From NCBI RefSeq assembly GCF_000234095.1, contig NZ_JH376797.1, positions 198,493 to 262,492 of the forward strand: a stretch of DNA of 64,000 bases, written 5' to 3'. Made by a program: the position numbers and the translations under genes. Source of the stretch: Centipeda infelix ATCC 43532. Its GTDB lineage: Bacteria > Bacillota > Negativicutes > Selenomonadales > Selenomonadaceae. The number at the start of each line of letters is the position of its first letter. The stretch's first letter is position 1. The notes under the pieces are model-generated. The model did no database searches and was not told the origin of the DNA. It saw only the letters and a list, made by a program, of their open reading frames with translations. Shown here piece after piece: positions 50,392-58,314 of this stretch.

Positions 50392-51689
50392 ACGAGCAGA
50401 ATGTATTTGGGCGCAGCCGCTTGCGGCTTATGCTCCGTTACGCGCTTGTTATGGGAGGACTGGTCATCGTCCTCCTCTTTGCCATGCACAAGACGATGGA
50501 ATGGGCGATCACGTCCGAACAGGCGCGTGAACTCTTAGACACGGCGGATAGTGTGGCGGAGGCACAGGCATATGCTGTGCTTCACGCCGGCATGGATACG
50601 GACGAGGCACAGCTCTACCGCAGTACGAACGATCGTCTCTTCTACTATGTCTTCGACGGCGAGGGAAGGCTCGTCAGCTTTTCGCGCGCGTCTCTCCGCA
50701 TCGAGTCCTTTGTGTTGGACATCGTGACTGCGTGGGACGCGCCCGAGCGGGAAGTACGCGTCTTTACGAAGACGAACGAGCGCGGTGCATCGACGAAGGT
50801 GATGATGACAGCGCAGACGGTGTTCAGCCCCCCGCTGCCGATCCAGACAGTTTACGTCGGCAAAGATGTCACCGCCATGTATAACGGCATGGAAAAGGCG
50901 ACGTGGGCACTTGCGATTCTCGGCGGGCTGGCACTCATATTTGCTGCCGCTATCGGCTATGTGCTTTCGGGTGGTGCAATGAAGCCCGTGCGCGAGGCAT
51001 ATGAAAAACAGCGGCAATTTGCCGCAGATGCCTCGCATGAGCTGCGGACGCCGCTCGCCGTCGTACTCGCCTCGGCAGATCTTCTGCGGAGTGATCCATC
51101 GATCACGTCGCCCTTTTTGAAGCAGGTTGTTGAGGATGTGCGTGATGAGGTAAAGAAGATGACGAAGCTCGTCAGCGATCTCCTCACTGTCGCGCGCAGC
51201 GATGCGAAGGCAAATCAGGTGAAACCTGTACGGATGGATCTCGTCGCTGCCGCGCAGCAAACTGTGCGCATCATGCGCCCCTTTGCCGAGAAGAAGGATA
51301 TTGTCATCGCGGAAGAACTGCCGAGACGTGCGGAGATTCATGCGGACGAACAGAAGATACGTCAGCTGATTCTGATTTTGGTCGATAACGCAGTAAAGTA
51401 CACACCCGAACACGGACGCATTTTCGTTCGCATACAAGAGGAGAAGGGCGGTGTGGAGCTTTCCGTTTCCGATACGGGTATCGGTATTGCACCAGAACAT
51501 CAGGAGCGCATCTTTGATCGCTTCTACCGTGTGGACAAGGCACGCTCGCGCCGTATGGGCGGCAATGGTCTTGGACTTGCCATCGCGCGCGAGATTGCCG
51601 AGGCGCACGGGGGAACGATTGCAGTCGAGAGCGAGATGGGCAAGGGGACGACGTTCCGCGTCCACCTAAAGACGAGAACAAAGAATTAG
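50388..51689 (+). CDS. Sensor histidine kinase
   Basis: A 433-residue kinase partnering the regulator. Two membrane helices flank an extracytoplasmic domain of about 140 residues (about 20-36 MGGLVIVLLFAMHKTM and about 172-195 WALAILGGLALIFAAAIG). The dimerisation domain contains the H-box AADASHELRTPLAVV (His ~217). The ATPase domain has DNAVKYTPEHG (N box), VSDTGIGIAPEHQERIFDRFYRVD (G1/F), and GGNGLGLAIAREI (G2). There is no HAMP evident. The TTG start overlaps the regulator's stop. Confidence 0.94.
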   Translation: MNEQNVFGRSRLRLMLRYALVMGGLVIVLLFAMHKTMEWAITSEQARELLDTADSVAEAQAYAVLHAGMDTDEAQLYRSTNDRLFYYVFDGEGRLVSFSRASLRIESFVLDIVTAWDAPEREVRVFTKTNERGASTKVMMTAQTVFSPPLPIQTVYVGKDVTAMYNGMEKATWALAILGGLALIFAAAIGYVLSGGAMKPVREAYEKQRQFAADASHELRTPLAVVLASADLLRSDPSITSPFLKQVVEDVRDEVKKMTKLVSDLLTVARSDAKANQVKPVRMDLVAAAQQTVRIMRPFAEKKDIVIAEELPRRAEIHADEQKIRQLILILVDNAVKYTPEHGRIFVRIQEEKGGVELSVSDTGIGIAPEHQERIFDRFYRVDKARSRRMGGNGLGLAIAREIAEAHGGTIAVESEMGKGTTFRVHLKTRTKN

Positions 51690-51700
51690 AGAGAGCGCAA

Positions 51701-52537
51701 ATGACAGAGAATTTTTTTGAACTCGATCATGTCACCCATGTCTACCAAAGCGGAGAGGGGGAGGGGCATGAGGCACTGTGCGGTATCACCCTCTCCATTG
51801 CAGCGGGCGAATTCGTGGCGGTGCTCGGGGCAAACGGTTCGGGCAAGTCGACCCTTGCACGGCATCTGAACGCCCTTCTCCTCCCGAGCGAGGGAACGTG
51901 TCGGGTGCGCGGATGGGATACGAAGGACGAGACGCGGCGATGGGACATCCGTCAAGAGGTCAGCATGGTGTTCCAGAACCCCGACAATCAGCTCATTGCA
52001 GCGGTGGTTGCGGATGATGTCGCATTCGGCCCTGAAAACCTTGGGGTTCCACCTGCAGAGATCCGTGCGCGCGTGCAGTCTGCGCTTGTACTCGTCGGTA
52101 TGGAGGCATACGCGCAGACTGCACCGCATCTGCTCTCAGGCGGGCAGAAGCAGCGCATCGCCATCGCAGGAGCAATCTCCATGCAGACGCATTGTCTCGT
52201 CCTTGACGAGCCGACGGCGATGCTCGACCCGCGCGGCAGGGCGGAGGTTCTCCGTGCGGTCAAAAAACTTCACGACGAGCAGGGCATGACGATCGTCTAC
52301 ATCACGCATTTCATGGAAGAGGCGATTGCGGCAGACCGCATTGTGCTGATGGATGCGGGGCAGGTTGTCATGGACGGAACGCCGCGCGAAGTGTTTTCCA
52401 AAGCGGAGCAGGTGCGTGCACTTGGGCTGGACATCCCACTCGCAGCCGATCTGGCCGAGCATTTGCGGCGCGGTGGACGTGATCTACCGCAAGATATCAT
52501 AACGGATGAGGAGCTGCTGCATTGTCTATCGAGATAG
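51701..52537 (+). CDS. ecfA1: ECF transporter ATPase A1
   Basis: Energy-coupling-factor ABC ATPase of 278 residues. Walker A VLGANGSGKSTLARHLNALL, the Q-loop VSMVFQNPDNQLIAAVV (typical EcfA QNPDNQ), signature HLLSGGQKQRIAIAGA, and Walker B CLVLDEPTAMLDPRGR are all visible. It overlaps ecfA2 by 16 bases. In ECF transporters, A1/A2 energise a shared EcfT and various vitamin- or metal-binding S components. No EcfT or S gene lies next to the pair here, which is unusual; in most Firmicutes ecfT follows ecfA2. Confidence 0.95.
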   Translation: MTENFFELDHVTHVYQSGEGEGHEALCGITLSIAAGEFVAVLGANGSGKSTLARHLNALLLPSEGTCRVRGWDTKDETRRWDIRQEVSMVFQNPDNQLIAAVVADDVAFGPENLGVPPAEIRARVQSALVLVGMEAYAQTAPHLLSGGQKQRIAIAGAISMQTHCLVLDEPTAMLDPRGRAEVLRAVKKLHDEQGMTIVYITHFMEEAIAADRIVLMDAGQVVMDGTPREVFSKAEQVRALGLDIPLAADLAEHLRRGGRDLPQDIITDEELLHCLSR

Positions 52538-53376
52538 AATCCCTTTCGTACATATACATGGAGAAGACACCGCTCTCACACACTGCCCTACATGATGTTA
52601 CGCTGACAATTCATGAGGGTTCGTTTACCGCGATCGCGGGTGAGACGGGCGCGGGAAAGTCGACACTGATGCAGCTGATCGGCGGTCTGCTCGTTCCGAC
52701 TGCGGGCCGCGTGCTCGTGGATGGTGTGTCTCTCCATGGAAAAAGCAAAGCGGAAAAAGAGGCGGCGCGAACGGCGCGTTTCCGCGTTGGCATGGTCTTT
52801 CAGTATCCGGAGCACCAACTCTTTGAGGAGACGGTCTGCGCGGATATTGCATTTGGCCCGCGCAATCAGGGGCTCTCAGACGCCGATGTCGAAAGTCGTG
52901 TGCGCGAGGCGATGGAGCTTGTCCGTTTGCCCGACAGCTATCGCGAGCGCTCGCCATTTGCCCTCTCGGGCGGGGAGCGCAGACGCGTTGCCATTGCAGG
53001 TGTGCTTGCGCTTGCGCCGCGTTATCTCGTGCTCGACGAGCCTGCAGCAGGACTTGATCCACGCGGACGCGAGGAACTGCTCTCCATGCTCACGATGTTC
53101 CACCGTGAGCGCGGTGTCAGCATCGTCCTCGTCTCCCACAGCATGGAGGACATCCTGCGCGTTGCCGATCACATGGTAATCCTCGCGGGTGGGCAGGTCA
53201 TCGGTGAGGGAACGCCGTACGACCTCTTTCAGCGGGATGATCTTCTCGCGCGAGCCTCGCTCGCCGCTCCGCATCTCCTGTGCCTCGGACGGAAACTCGA
53301 GGCGGCGGGCTATCCCGTCGGGGACTGCATGACGGTTGTGGATATGGCGGAAAAGATTTTGGCGAGCGGAAGATAA
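52522..53376 (+). CDS. ecfA2: ECF transporter ATPase A2
   Basis: Second ECF ATPase, 284 residues. Walker A IAGETGAGKSTLMQLIGGLL, Q-loop GMVFQYPEHQLFEETV (the EcfA2-type QYPEHQLFEET), signature FALSGGERRRVAIAGV and Walker B YLVLDEPAAGLDPRGR identify it. The TTG start overlaps ecfA1. A terminator at 53384 ends the unit directly after it, so the expected ecfT is not cotranscribed in this arrangement. Confidence 0.95.
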   Translation: MSIEIESLSYIYMEKTPLSHTALHDVTLTIHEGSFTAIAGETGAGKSTLMQLIGGLLVPTAGRVLVDGVSLHGKSKAEKEAARTARFRVGMVFQYPEHQLFEETVCADIAFGPRNQGLSDADVESRVREAMELVRLPDSYRERSPFALSGGERRRVAIAGVLALAPRYLVLDEPAAGLDPRGREELLSMLTMFHRERGVSIVLVSHSMEDILRVADHMVILAGGQVIGEGTPYDLFQRDDLLARASLAAPHLLCLGRKLEAAGYPVGDCMTVVDMAEKILASGR

Positions 53377-53383
53377 GGCGCAC

Positions 53384-53414
53384 AAAAAAACGGACAATAT
53401 CGTCCGTTTTTTTT
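53384..53414. terminator. Bidirectional terminator between ecfA2 and the HD-GYP gene
   Basis: ACGGAC with a leading A-run (53384-53395) pairs with GTCCGT and a T-run (53402-53414) around AATATC. The symmetrical A- and T-tracts let it end both convergent genes. Confidence 0.88.
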
Positions 53415-53418
53415 AGAA

Positions 53419-54627
53419 TTACACATTCATGCGCGGCGGTGCAGATACACCCGAGGAGGTAATGCCCGCAGCTTTATCCTTCTCACGCTCTTCTTCGAGG
53501 TAGTAAGAAGGATCAACGCCAAGCTCATGAATGAAGTGGTAGAGGTCATTGCCCGTCGGGACGACCTGTATGGAGGCTGCGCCGTCCTTTTCCTCCGAGA
53601 GGTCGATGACCGTCCGTTGATCGAGCAGCTTTCCGTTGGCGTCGGCGAAGAGAATGATGACGGGGGTCGTCGTCCGTCCAAACTTGCTTTCCTTTACAAC
53701 GGCAAAGCCAAAGGTGGTCTTGAGTACCGCGCCCTCCGGATAGAGAGCGACATTGTTAAAGAAGGTCTCAAGAAGTTTTTGGTCGAACTGCCCTTTGTTG
53801 ATGTTGTGCATGATGTTGTAGGCAATGTTCGGCATATACGCCTTCTTATATGGGCGTTCACTTGTCAACGCGTCGTAGACATCGGCAATCGCCGCGATCT
53901 TGGCGTAACGGTGCATTTCCTCGCCCTTGAGCCCGCGCGGATAGCCCGTACCGTCGATGTGCTCGTGATGCTGTCCTGCAATCGCCGCAAGGATGCTTGC
54001 CTTCGGCAAATCTTTCATCTTCAGGATGCGGCGTGCGCCGTCTGCAGGATGCTTCTTCATGATATCGAACTCGCTCTTCGTCAAGCTGCGGTTCTTCGTG
54101 AGGATGTCCGTGTGCACGTCGATTTTTCCAAGATCGTGCAAGAGACCGCCGAGCGTGATGAGGGACAGCTCCTCCTTCGGCAGGTGACAGAGCATTCCCA
54201 TCATCGCCGAGAGAACAGCGACATTGACACTGTGTGCGAATGTATAGGCATCGTGTGTACGGATGTCCGTGAGCTGTACGAGGTTCGTGTGGTTGTCGAA
54301 GAGATCAAAGACGATGGAATCCGTCACCTTTTGCAGGGCGGGAACGTCCAGTGTTCCGTTTTCTTCGATGGATTGAAACGTGTTGTAGACGGCACTGATT
54401 GCGTTGACGCGCGTCTTTTCCTCGATGACATCCGGCGGCGGTAAAAGTTTGTGGTTCGGATCCATTGATGTCACTGTGATCGACTGGATACCAAGCTTTT
54501 GCATACGGCGGATATAGTCAATCGTGACGGGTTGTCCCTTGACGAGGTAGCTGCCCCCTGCGGTATTGAACAAACTCTGTCCAAGTACCATGCCATCCTT
54601 TAACTTCGAGATAGGAAGTCGTAGCAT
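53419..54627 (-). CDS. HD-GYP domain protein (predicted c-di-GMP phosphodiesterase)
   Basis: A 402-residue protein. The N-terminus (LRLPISKLKDGMVLGQSLFNT) is a DUF3391-like domain. The HD-GYP region has GLLHDLGKIDVHTDIL, MKKHPADGARRI, and HHEHIDGTGYPRGLKGEEMHRYAKIAAIADVYDALTSERPYK, with the metal-binding His/Asp set and the GYP motif intact. Such enzymes hydrolyse c-di-GMP. The frame opens at 54666, but GGGGGAG before the ATG at 54627 sets the start. It converges with ecfA2. Its promoter region toward 54718 contains palindromic repeat copy 4. Confidence 0.9.
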   Translation of the reverse strand: MLRLPISKLKDGMVLGQSLFNTAGGSYLVKGQPVTIDYIRRMQKLGIQSITVTSMDPNHKLLPPPDVIEEKTRVNAISAVYNTFQSIEENGTLDVPALQKVTDSIVFDLFDNHTNLVQLTDIRTHDAYTFAHSVNVAVLSAMMGMLCHLPKEELSLITLGGLLHDLGKIDVHTDILTKNRSLTKSEFDIMKKHPADGARRILKMKDLPKASILAAIAGQHHEHIDGTGYPRGLKGEEMHRYAKIAAIADVYDALTSERPYKKAYMPNIAYNIMHNINKGQFDQKLLETFFNNVALYPEGAVLKTTFGFAVVKESKFGRTTTPVIILFADANGKLLDQRTVIDLSEEKDGAASIQVVPTGNDLYHFIHELGVDPSYYLEEEREKDKAAGITSSGVSAPPRMNV

Positions 54628-54717
54628 TTTCTCCCCCTTGTTGCGTTTCCTTGTGTATCGCCGCATCCTGCGTGATATTGGCGCAGTTTCCCCGACTGCG
54701 GAAGATACAGAGTGTGC

Positions 54718-54784
54718 CTAAGGAATCACTGATAAAATGGAGTCCGTCAAGATGGCGCGGCTGAATTTATTAGTGTTCCCCTAA
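54718..54784. repeat. Palindromic repeat, medium form (copy 4)
   Basis: A 67-base element with CTAAGGAATCACTGATAAAA at the left and TTTATTAGTGTTCCCCTAA at the right. The internal GTCAAGATG followed by GGCTGAATTTAT matches copy 1. It lies in the gap between the divergent HD-GYP and LCP genes, where it could add a hairpin to the 5' region of either transcript. Confidence 0.75.
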
Positions 54785-54860
54785 TATGTATGCGTTTTTA
54801 GTTTACATGAAATACTATTTTTTGTAAAGCTGTATTATGGTGTACGAAGTTCCATTTGAT

Positions 54861-54889
54861 TTGCATGGAACTTTTGTTTTTGTTATACT
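54861..54889 (+). promoter_or_regulatory. Predicted promoter of the LCP gene
   Basis: TTGCAT (54861-54866) and TATACT (54884-54889) are 17 bases apart. AAGTTCCAT (54847-54855) and ATGGAACTT (54865-54873) form a 9-bp inverted repeat that overlaps the -35, a possible operator or terminator of upstream transcription. Confidence 0.6.
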
Positions 54890-54922
54890 GTAGAGAAATC
54901 ATCTGGAAGGACGATATACGGA

Positions 54923-56389
54923 GTGAAACAGGGGAAAACGGCGCATCTGTCAAATGAACAGAATCATGTGTTTCTAAAATATGCAGGAGCGGTCTTTGCA
55001 CTCTCCTTTCTGCTTGTTTGCGCCATTTATTATTACGGAAACCATGTCATGTCAGGATCGCTGCGCGATATGAATGCATTTGCGGATATGGCGGAGAACG
55101 ATCTCGGCTATGTGCTCATCATGGGGATTGACCGCAGGGCTGAGGATATCGGACGCAGTGATACGCTGATGCTTGCGGCGGTCGACGAGAGGCAGGGACG
55201 TGCCGTGCTGCTTTCCATCCCGCGCGATACGCGCATCGAGGTTGGCAGCTACGGGTATGATAAGATCAACCATGCCTATGCGTTTGGTGGGCACGAGATG
55301 ACACTTGCCTCCGTGGAAAAACTCGTGGGCGTTCCCGTGACGCATTACGTTCTGATCGATACGTCGGCATTTGAGCGTATCGTAGATGCCGTCGGAGGCG
55401 TGGACATCAACGTCGAAAAGCGGATGTACTATGAAGATCCGTGGGATGATAATGGCGGTCTTGTCATTGATTTGCAGCCCGGCGAGCAGCATATGAGCGG
55501 CGCACAGGCGATCCAATATGTGCGCTACCGCGACGGCGAGGGGGATATCGGACGCATTGCGCGTCAGCAGCATTTTATGCGCGCGTTGCTCGCACAATTC
55601 ATATCCCCGCAGGTGCTTCCGCGTATTTCCTCTGTGATTGACGAGGTGAAAAACTCTGTCGAAACCGATCTGAGTACGCGTCAGCTCCTGACACTTGCAA
55701 ATCGGATGAAGGACATTGCGTCGGGTGGCATGACGATGCAGATGGTCGCAGGTACGCCTGCCTACCTCGGTGATATCAGCTACTGGATTCCGGATCTCGT
55801 AGAGACACGGAAGGAACTTTTTGCAGCGATGGGCAGGGAACTGCCTGCACGGATGCAGGAGCAGGCGGAACGTGATGCGGCTGCTTACCGCGCAGATATG
55901 CCGGAGCGACTGCGTGTCATGACGGAGCCTGACAAACGGGAACTTCTGCCCTCATCTGACGAACTCTTGGCGGAGGGGGATCGCGTCATCGAGGCACAGC
56001 GCACGGAACGTGGGATTGTGGCGAAGAAGTCCGACGAGAAAGAGAACACGGCAGCACGCAATGAACATGCGGCAAAGGATCATACGAAGGATACGGCGCA
56101 AGACATCTCCGTCATGATTATCAACGCGAGCGGCATTGACGGTGCGGGGGCAGAGATTGCGGATACCCTGCGTGCAAAGGGATTTCGCATCAGCGGTGTG
56201 GAGACGGGCAGTGCTTCGGATCGACCAAAGACCGCTGTGATGACAACGGAGGCTCATGTGAACCTGTTCTATGGGATGCCGTTTCCCTGCGTCATCATGC
56301 CCGTTGACGGAGCGGGCGAGAAGCAGGCAATTGTAATCATTGGGCGTGACTATCGCCCTGATGCCGTGCATGGAGATGGAGACAAGTAA
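54923..56389 (+). CDS. LytR-CpsA-Psr (LCP) family protein
   Basis: A 488-residue membrane protein. One N-terminal helix (YAGAVFALSFLLVCAIYYYG) anchors it. The LCP domain shows GYVLIMGIDRRAEDIGRSDTLMLAAV, VLLSIPRDTRIE, YDKINHAYAFGG and VDAVGGVDINVEK, with the Arg/Asp residues that bind polyprenyl-pyrophosphate. A C-terminal LytR_C-like domain (ISVMIINASGIDGAGAEIADTL) follows a Glu/Lys-rich linker. LCP proteins ligate undecaprenyl-linked glycans onto peptidoglycan or other acceptors. A GTG start follows GGAAGGACG. The next gene begins 1 base after the stop. Confidence 0.92.
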   Translation: MKQGKTAHLSNEQNHVFLKYAGAVFALSFLLVCAIYYYGNHVMSGSLRDMNAFADMAENDLGYVLIMGIDRRAEDIGRSDTLMLAAVDERQGRAVLLSIPRDTRIEVGSYGYDKINHAYAFGGHEMTLASVEKLVGVPVTHYVLIDTSAFERIVDAVGGVDINVEKRMYYEDPWDDNGGLVIDLQPGEQHMSGAQAIQYVRYRDGEGDIGRIARQQHFMRALLAQFISPQVLPRISSVIDEVKNSVETDLSTRQLLTLANRMKDIASGGMTMQMVAGTPAYLGDISYWIPDLVETRKELFAAMGRELPARMQEQAERDAAAYRADMPERLRVMTEPDKRELLPSSDELLAEGDRVIEAQRTERGIVAKKSDEKENTAARNEHAAKDHTKDTAQDISVMIINASGIDGAGAEIADTLRAKGFRISGVETGSASDRPKTAVMTTEAHVNLFYGMPFPCVIMPVDGAGEKQAIVIIGRDYRPDAVHGDGDK

Positions 56390-56390
56390 T

Positions 56391-58313
56391 ATGGGAAGTT
56401 TGAAGGTTATCGGGCTCGAGAAGGCGTTTGGTATACGCACGCTCTTTTCCCATGTGAATTTTGAAGTCATGCGCGGGGACAAGGTGGGTCTCGTCGGGGC
56501 GAACGGCACGGGCAAGACAACACTGATGCGGATTCTTCTCGGCTGCGACGAGAGTGACGGCGGACAGATCGTGATGGATCGCGCCGATACGGTCGGCTAT
56601 GTCGAGCAACAGGCATCGTTCACCCATGATACTCTCTATGAGGAACTGCGCAGTGCCTTCTCGGATCTCATCGCACTGCGTACAGAGAAGGAGCGGATGG
56701 AGGAGGAGATCGCTGCGGGGCGTGCAGGTTCGGAGGAGCTGACTGCCTATGGGAATCTCGTGACACGGTTCGAGGCGATGGATGGCTACGACTTTGAGAG
56801 CCGTATCCGCCGTGTGGCGTTTGGGCTTGGTTTCTCCGAGGTTGACCTTACAAAGGATGTGCGACATTTTTCGGGTGGGCAGACAACGCGCATCTGCCTC
56901 GCAAAAGCCCTTCTGCGTGAGCCGGATTTTCTCTTTTTGGATGAGCCGACAAATCATCTCGATATCGGCATGATCGAGTGGCTTGAGAAATTTCTCCAAT
57001 CCTATCGCGGCGGTGTGCTCCTGATCTCGCATGACCGCTATTTCCTCGACCGTGTGGCAACGCGTATCTTGGAGCTCGACCACGCCGAGGTCACGGCGTA
57101 CACGGGCAACTACACGCACTATATGCGTGTGAAGAACGATCGGCGCGCGGCACTGCAGAGTGCGTATGAGAAACAACAGATGCAGATCAAGAAAACCGAG
57201 GAATATATTGCGCGCTATAAGGCAGGCATCAAGGCGAAACAGGCACGCGGACGGCAGAGTCAGCTGAACCGCCTTGAGCGGATTGTGCTCCCCCCCGAAG
57301 CGGCACGCTTCAAGTACTTTACGTTCGCGAAGCCGACGGAGTGTGCGCAGCGTGTGGCGGAACTCGAGGACATTACATTCGCATATCCCGGCGGGCAACG
57401 TGTGCTTGACCGAATCTCTCTCCTCATCCGCAAGGGGGACGGCGTGGCTCTCATCGGCGAGAACGGTGTCGGCAAGACGACGCTGCTGCAAATCCTTGTT
57501 GGGGAACTTGAGGCGACGGGGCGTGTGAAAATCGGCAGCCGCGTGAAGATCGGCTATTTCTCACAGCAGCATGAGGGGCTTGATCCCACAAAGACCATAT
57601 TGGATGAGATCTGTTACACATACAGTCTGGATGAGGAGACGGCACGCGGCTATCTTGGTGCGTTTCTCTTTCACGGGGACGATGTTCTGCGGCTCATCGG
57701 TGCACTCTCGGGCGGCGAACAGGCGCGTGTGGCATTCCTCAAGCTCATGTTGACGGGCGCAAACTTCCTCGTGCTCGACGAGCCGACGAACCATCTCGAC
57801 ATCCCTGCACGCGAGGCAGTGGAGGAGGCGTTGATGGCATTCCCCGGCACGTTTATCGCCGTGTCGCATGACCGCTATTTTCTCGACAAAACGGCAAACT
57901 GCACTCTTGAGCTAAAGGATGGCAGGATCACGGAGTACCTCGGTAACTACAGCTACTATCTGTTGAAGAAGGAAGCCGAGGGAGAGGCGGCTGCGGATGT
58001 GCCGTGCGCGGAGAAGAAGGCGCAGAGTGCGCCTCTCGTACAAGAGAAAAAAGTCCGCGCGGAGGCACCTGCTGCGCCGAAAGCCGCGGTACACAGTGCC
58101 ATCCCTGCCGCCCGCCGGCAGGAGATGATTGAGCGCACAGAGGCAGAAATCGCAATGGCGGAGGCGGAACTCAAGGGGCTTGAGTACGAGATGAACCGCC
58201 CCGAGACGCAGGCGGATCCGGAGCGCAGTCATGCGATCGCTGAAGCATATGCAGCGAAGGAAATTGAGATCATGCAGCGTTATGAGAAGTGGGAACAGCT
58301 GACGGAGGCGTGA
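56391..58313 (+). CDS. ABC-F family ATPase
   Basis: A 640-residue protein with two ABC domains and no membrane segments. Walker A1 is LVGANGTGKTTLMRI, signature 1 is FSGGQTTRICLAKALL and Walker B1 is FLFLDEPTNHLDIG. Walker A2 is LIGENGVGKTTLLQI, signature 2 ALSGGEQARVAFLKLML, Walker B2 LVLDEPTNHLDIPAREAVEE. The interdomain linker is Arg/Lys rich, as in ABC-F translation factors. The frame opens at 56340 inside the LCP gene, but the ATG at 56391 is used. A long Lys/Ala/Glu-rich C-terminal arm ends in a coiled coil. It may be an YdiF/Uup- or antibiotic-resistance-type factor. Confidence 0.93.
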   Translation: MGSLKVIGLEKAFGIRTLFSHVNFEVMRGDKVGLVGANGTGKTTLMRILLGCDESDGGQIVMDRADTVGYVEQQASFTHDTLYEELRSAFSDLIALRTEKERMEEEIAAGRAGSEELTAYGNLVTRFEAMDGYDFESRIRRVAFGLGFSEVDLTKDVRHFSGGQTTRICLAKALLREPDFLFLDEPTNHLDIGMIEWLEKFLQSYRGGVLLISHDRYFLDRVATRILELDHAEVTAYTGNYTHYMRVKNDRRAALQSAYEKQQMQIKKTEEYIARYKAGIKAKQARGRQSQLNRLERIVLPPEAARFKYFTFAKPTECAQRVAELEDITFAYPGGQRVLDRISLLIRKGDGVALIGENGVGKTTLLQILVGELEATGRVKIGSRVKIGYFSQQHEGLDPTKTILDEICYTYSLDEETARGYLGAFLFHGDDVLRLIGALSGGEQARVAFLKLMLTGANFLVLDEPTNHLDIPAREAVEEALMAFPGTFIAVSHDRYFLDKTANCTLELKDGRITEYLGNYSYYLLKKEAEGEAAADVPCAEKKAQSAPLVQEKKVRAEAPAAPKAAVHSAIPAARRQEMIERTEAEIAMAEAELKGLEYEMNRPETQADPERSHAIAEAYAAKEIEIMQRYEKWEQLTEA

Positions 58314-58314
58314 C

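Noticed and set aside
53527-54444. 305-codon plus-strand frame opposite the HD-GYP gene
   Set aside because: The minus-strand HD-GYP protein has all catalytic motifs; the plus-strand translation has none.
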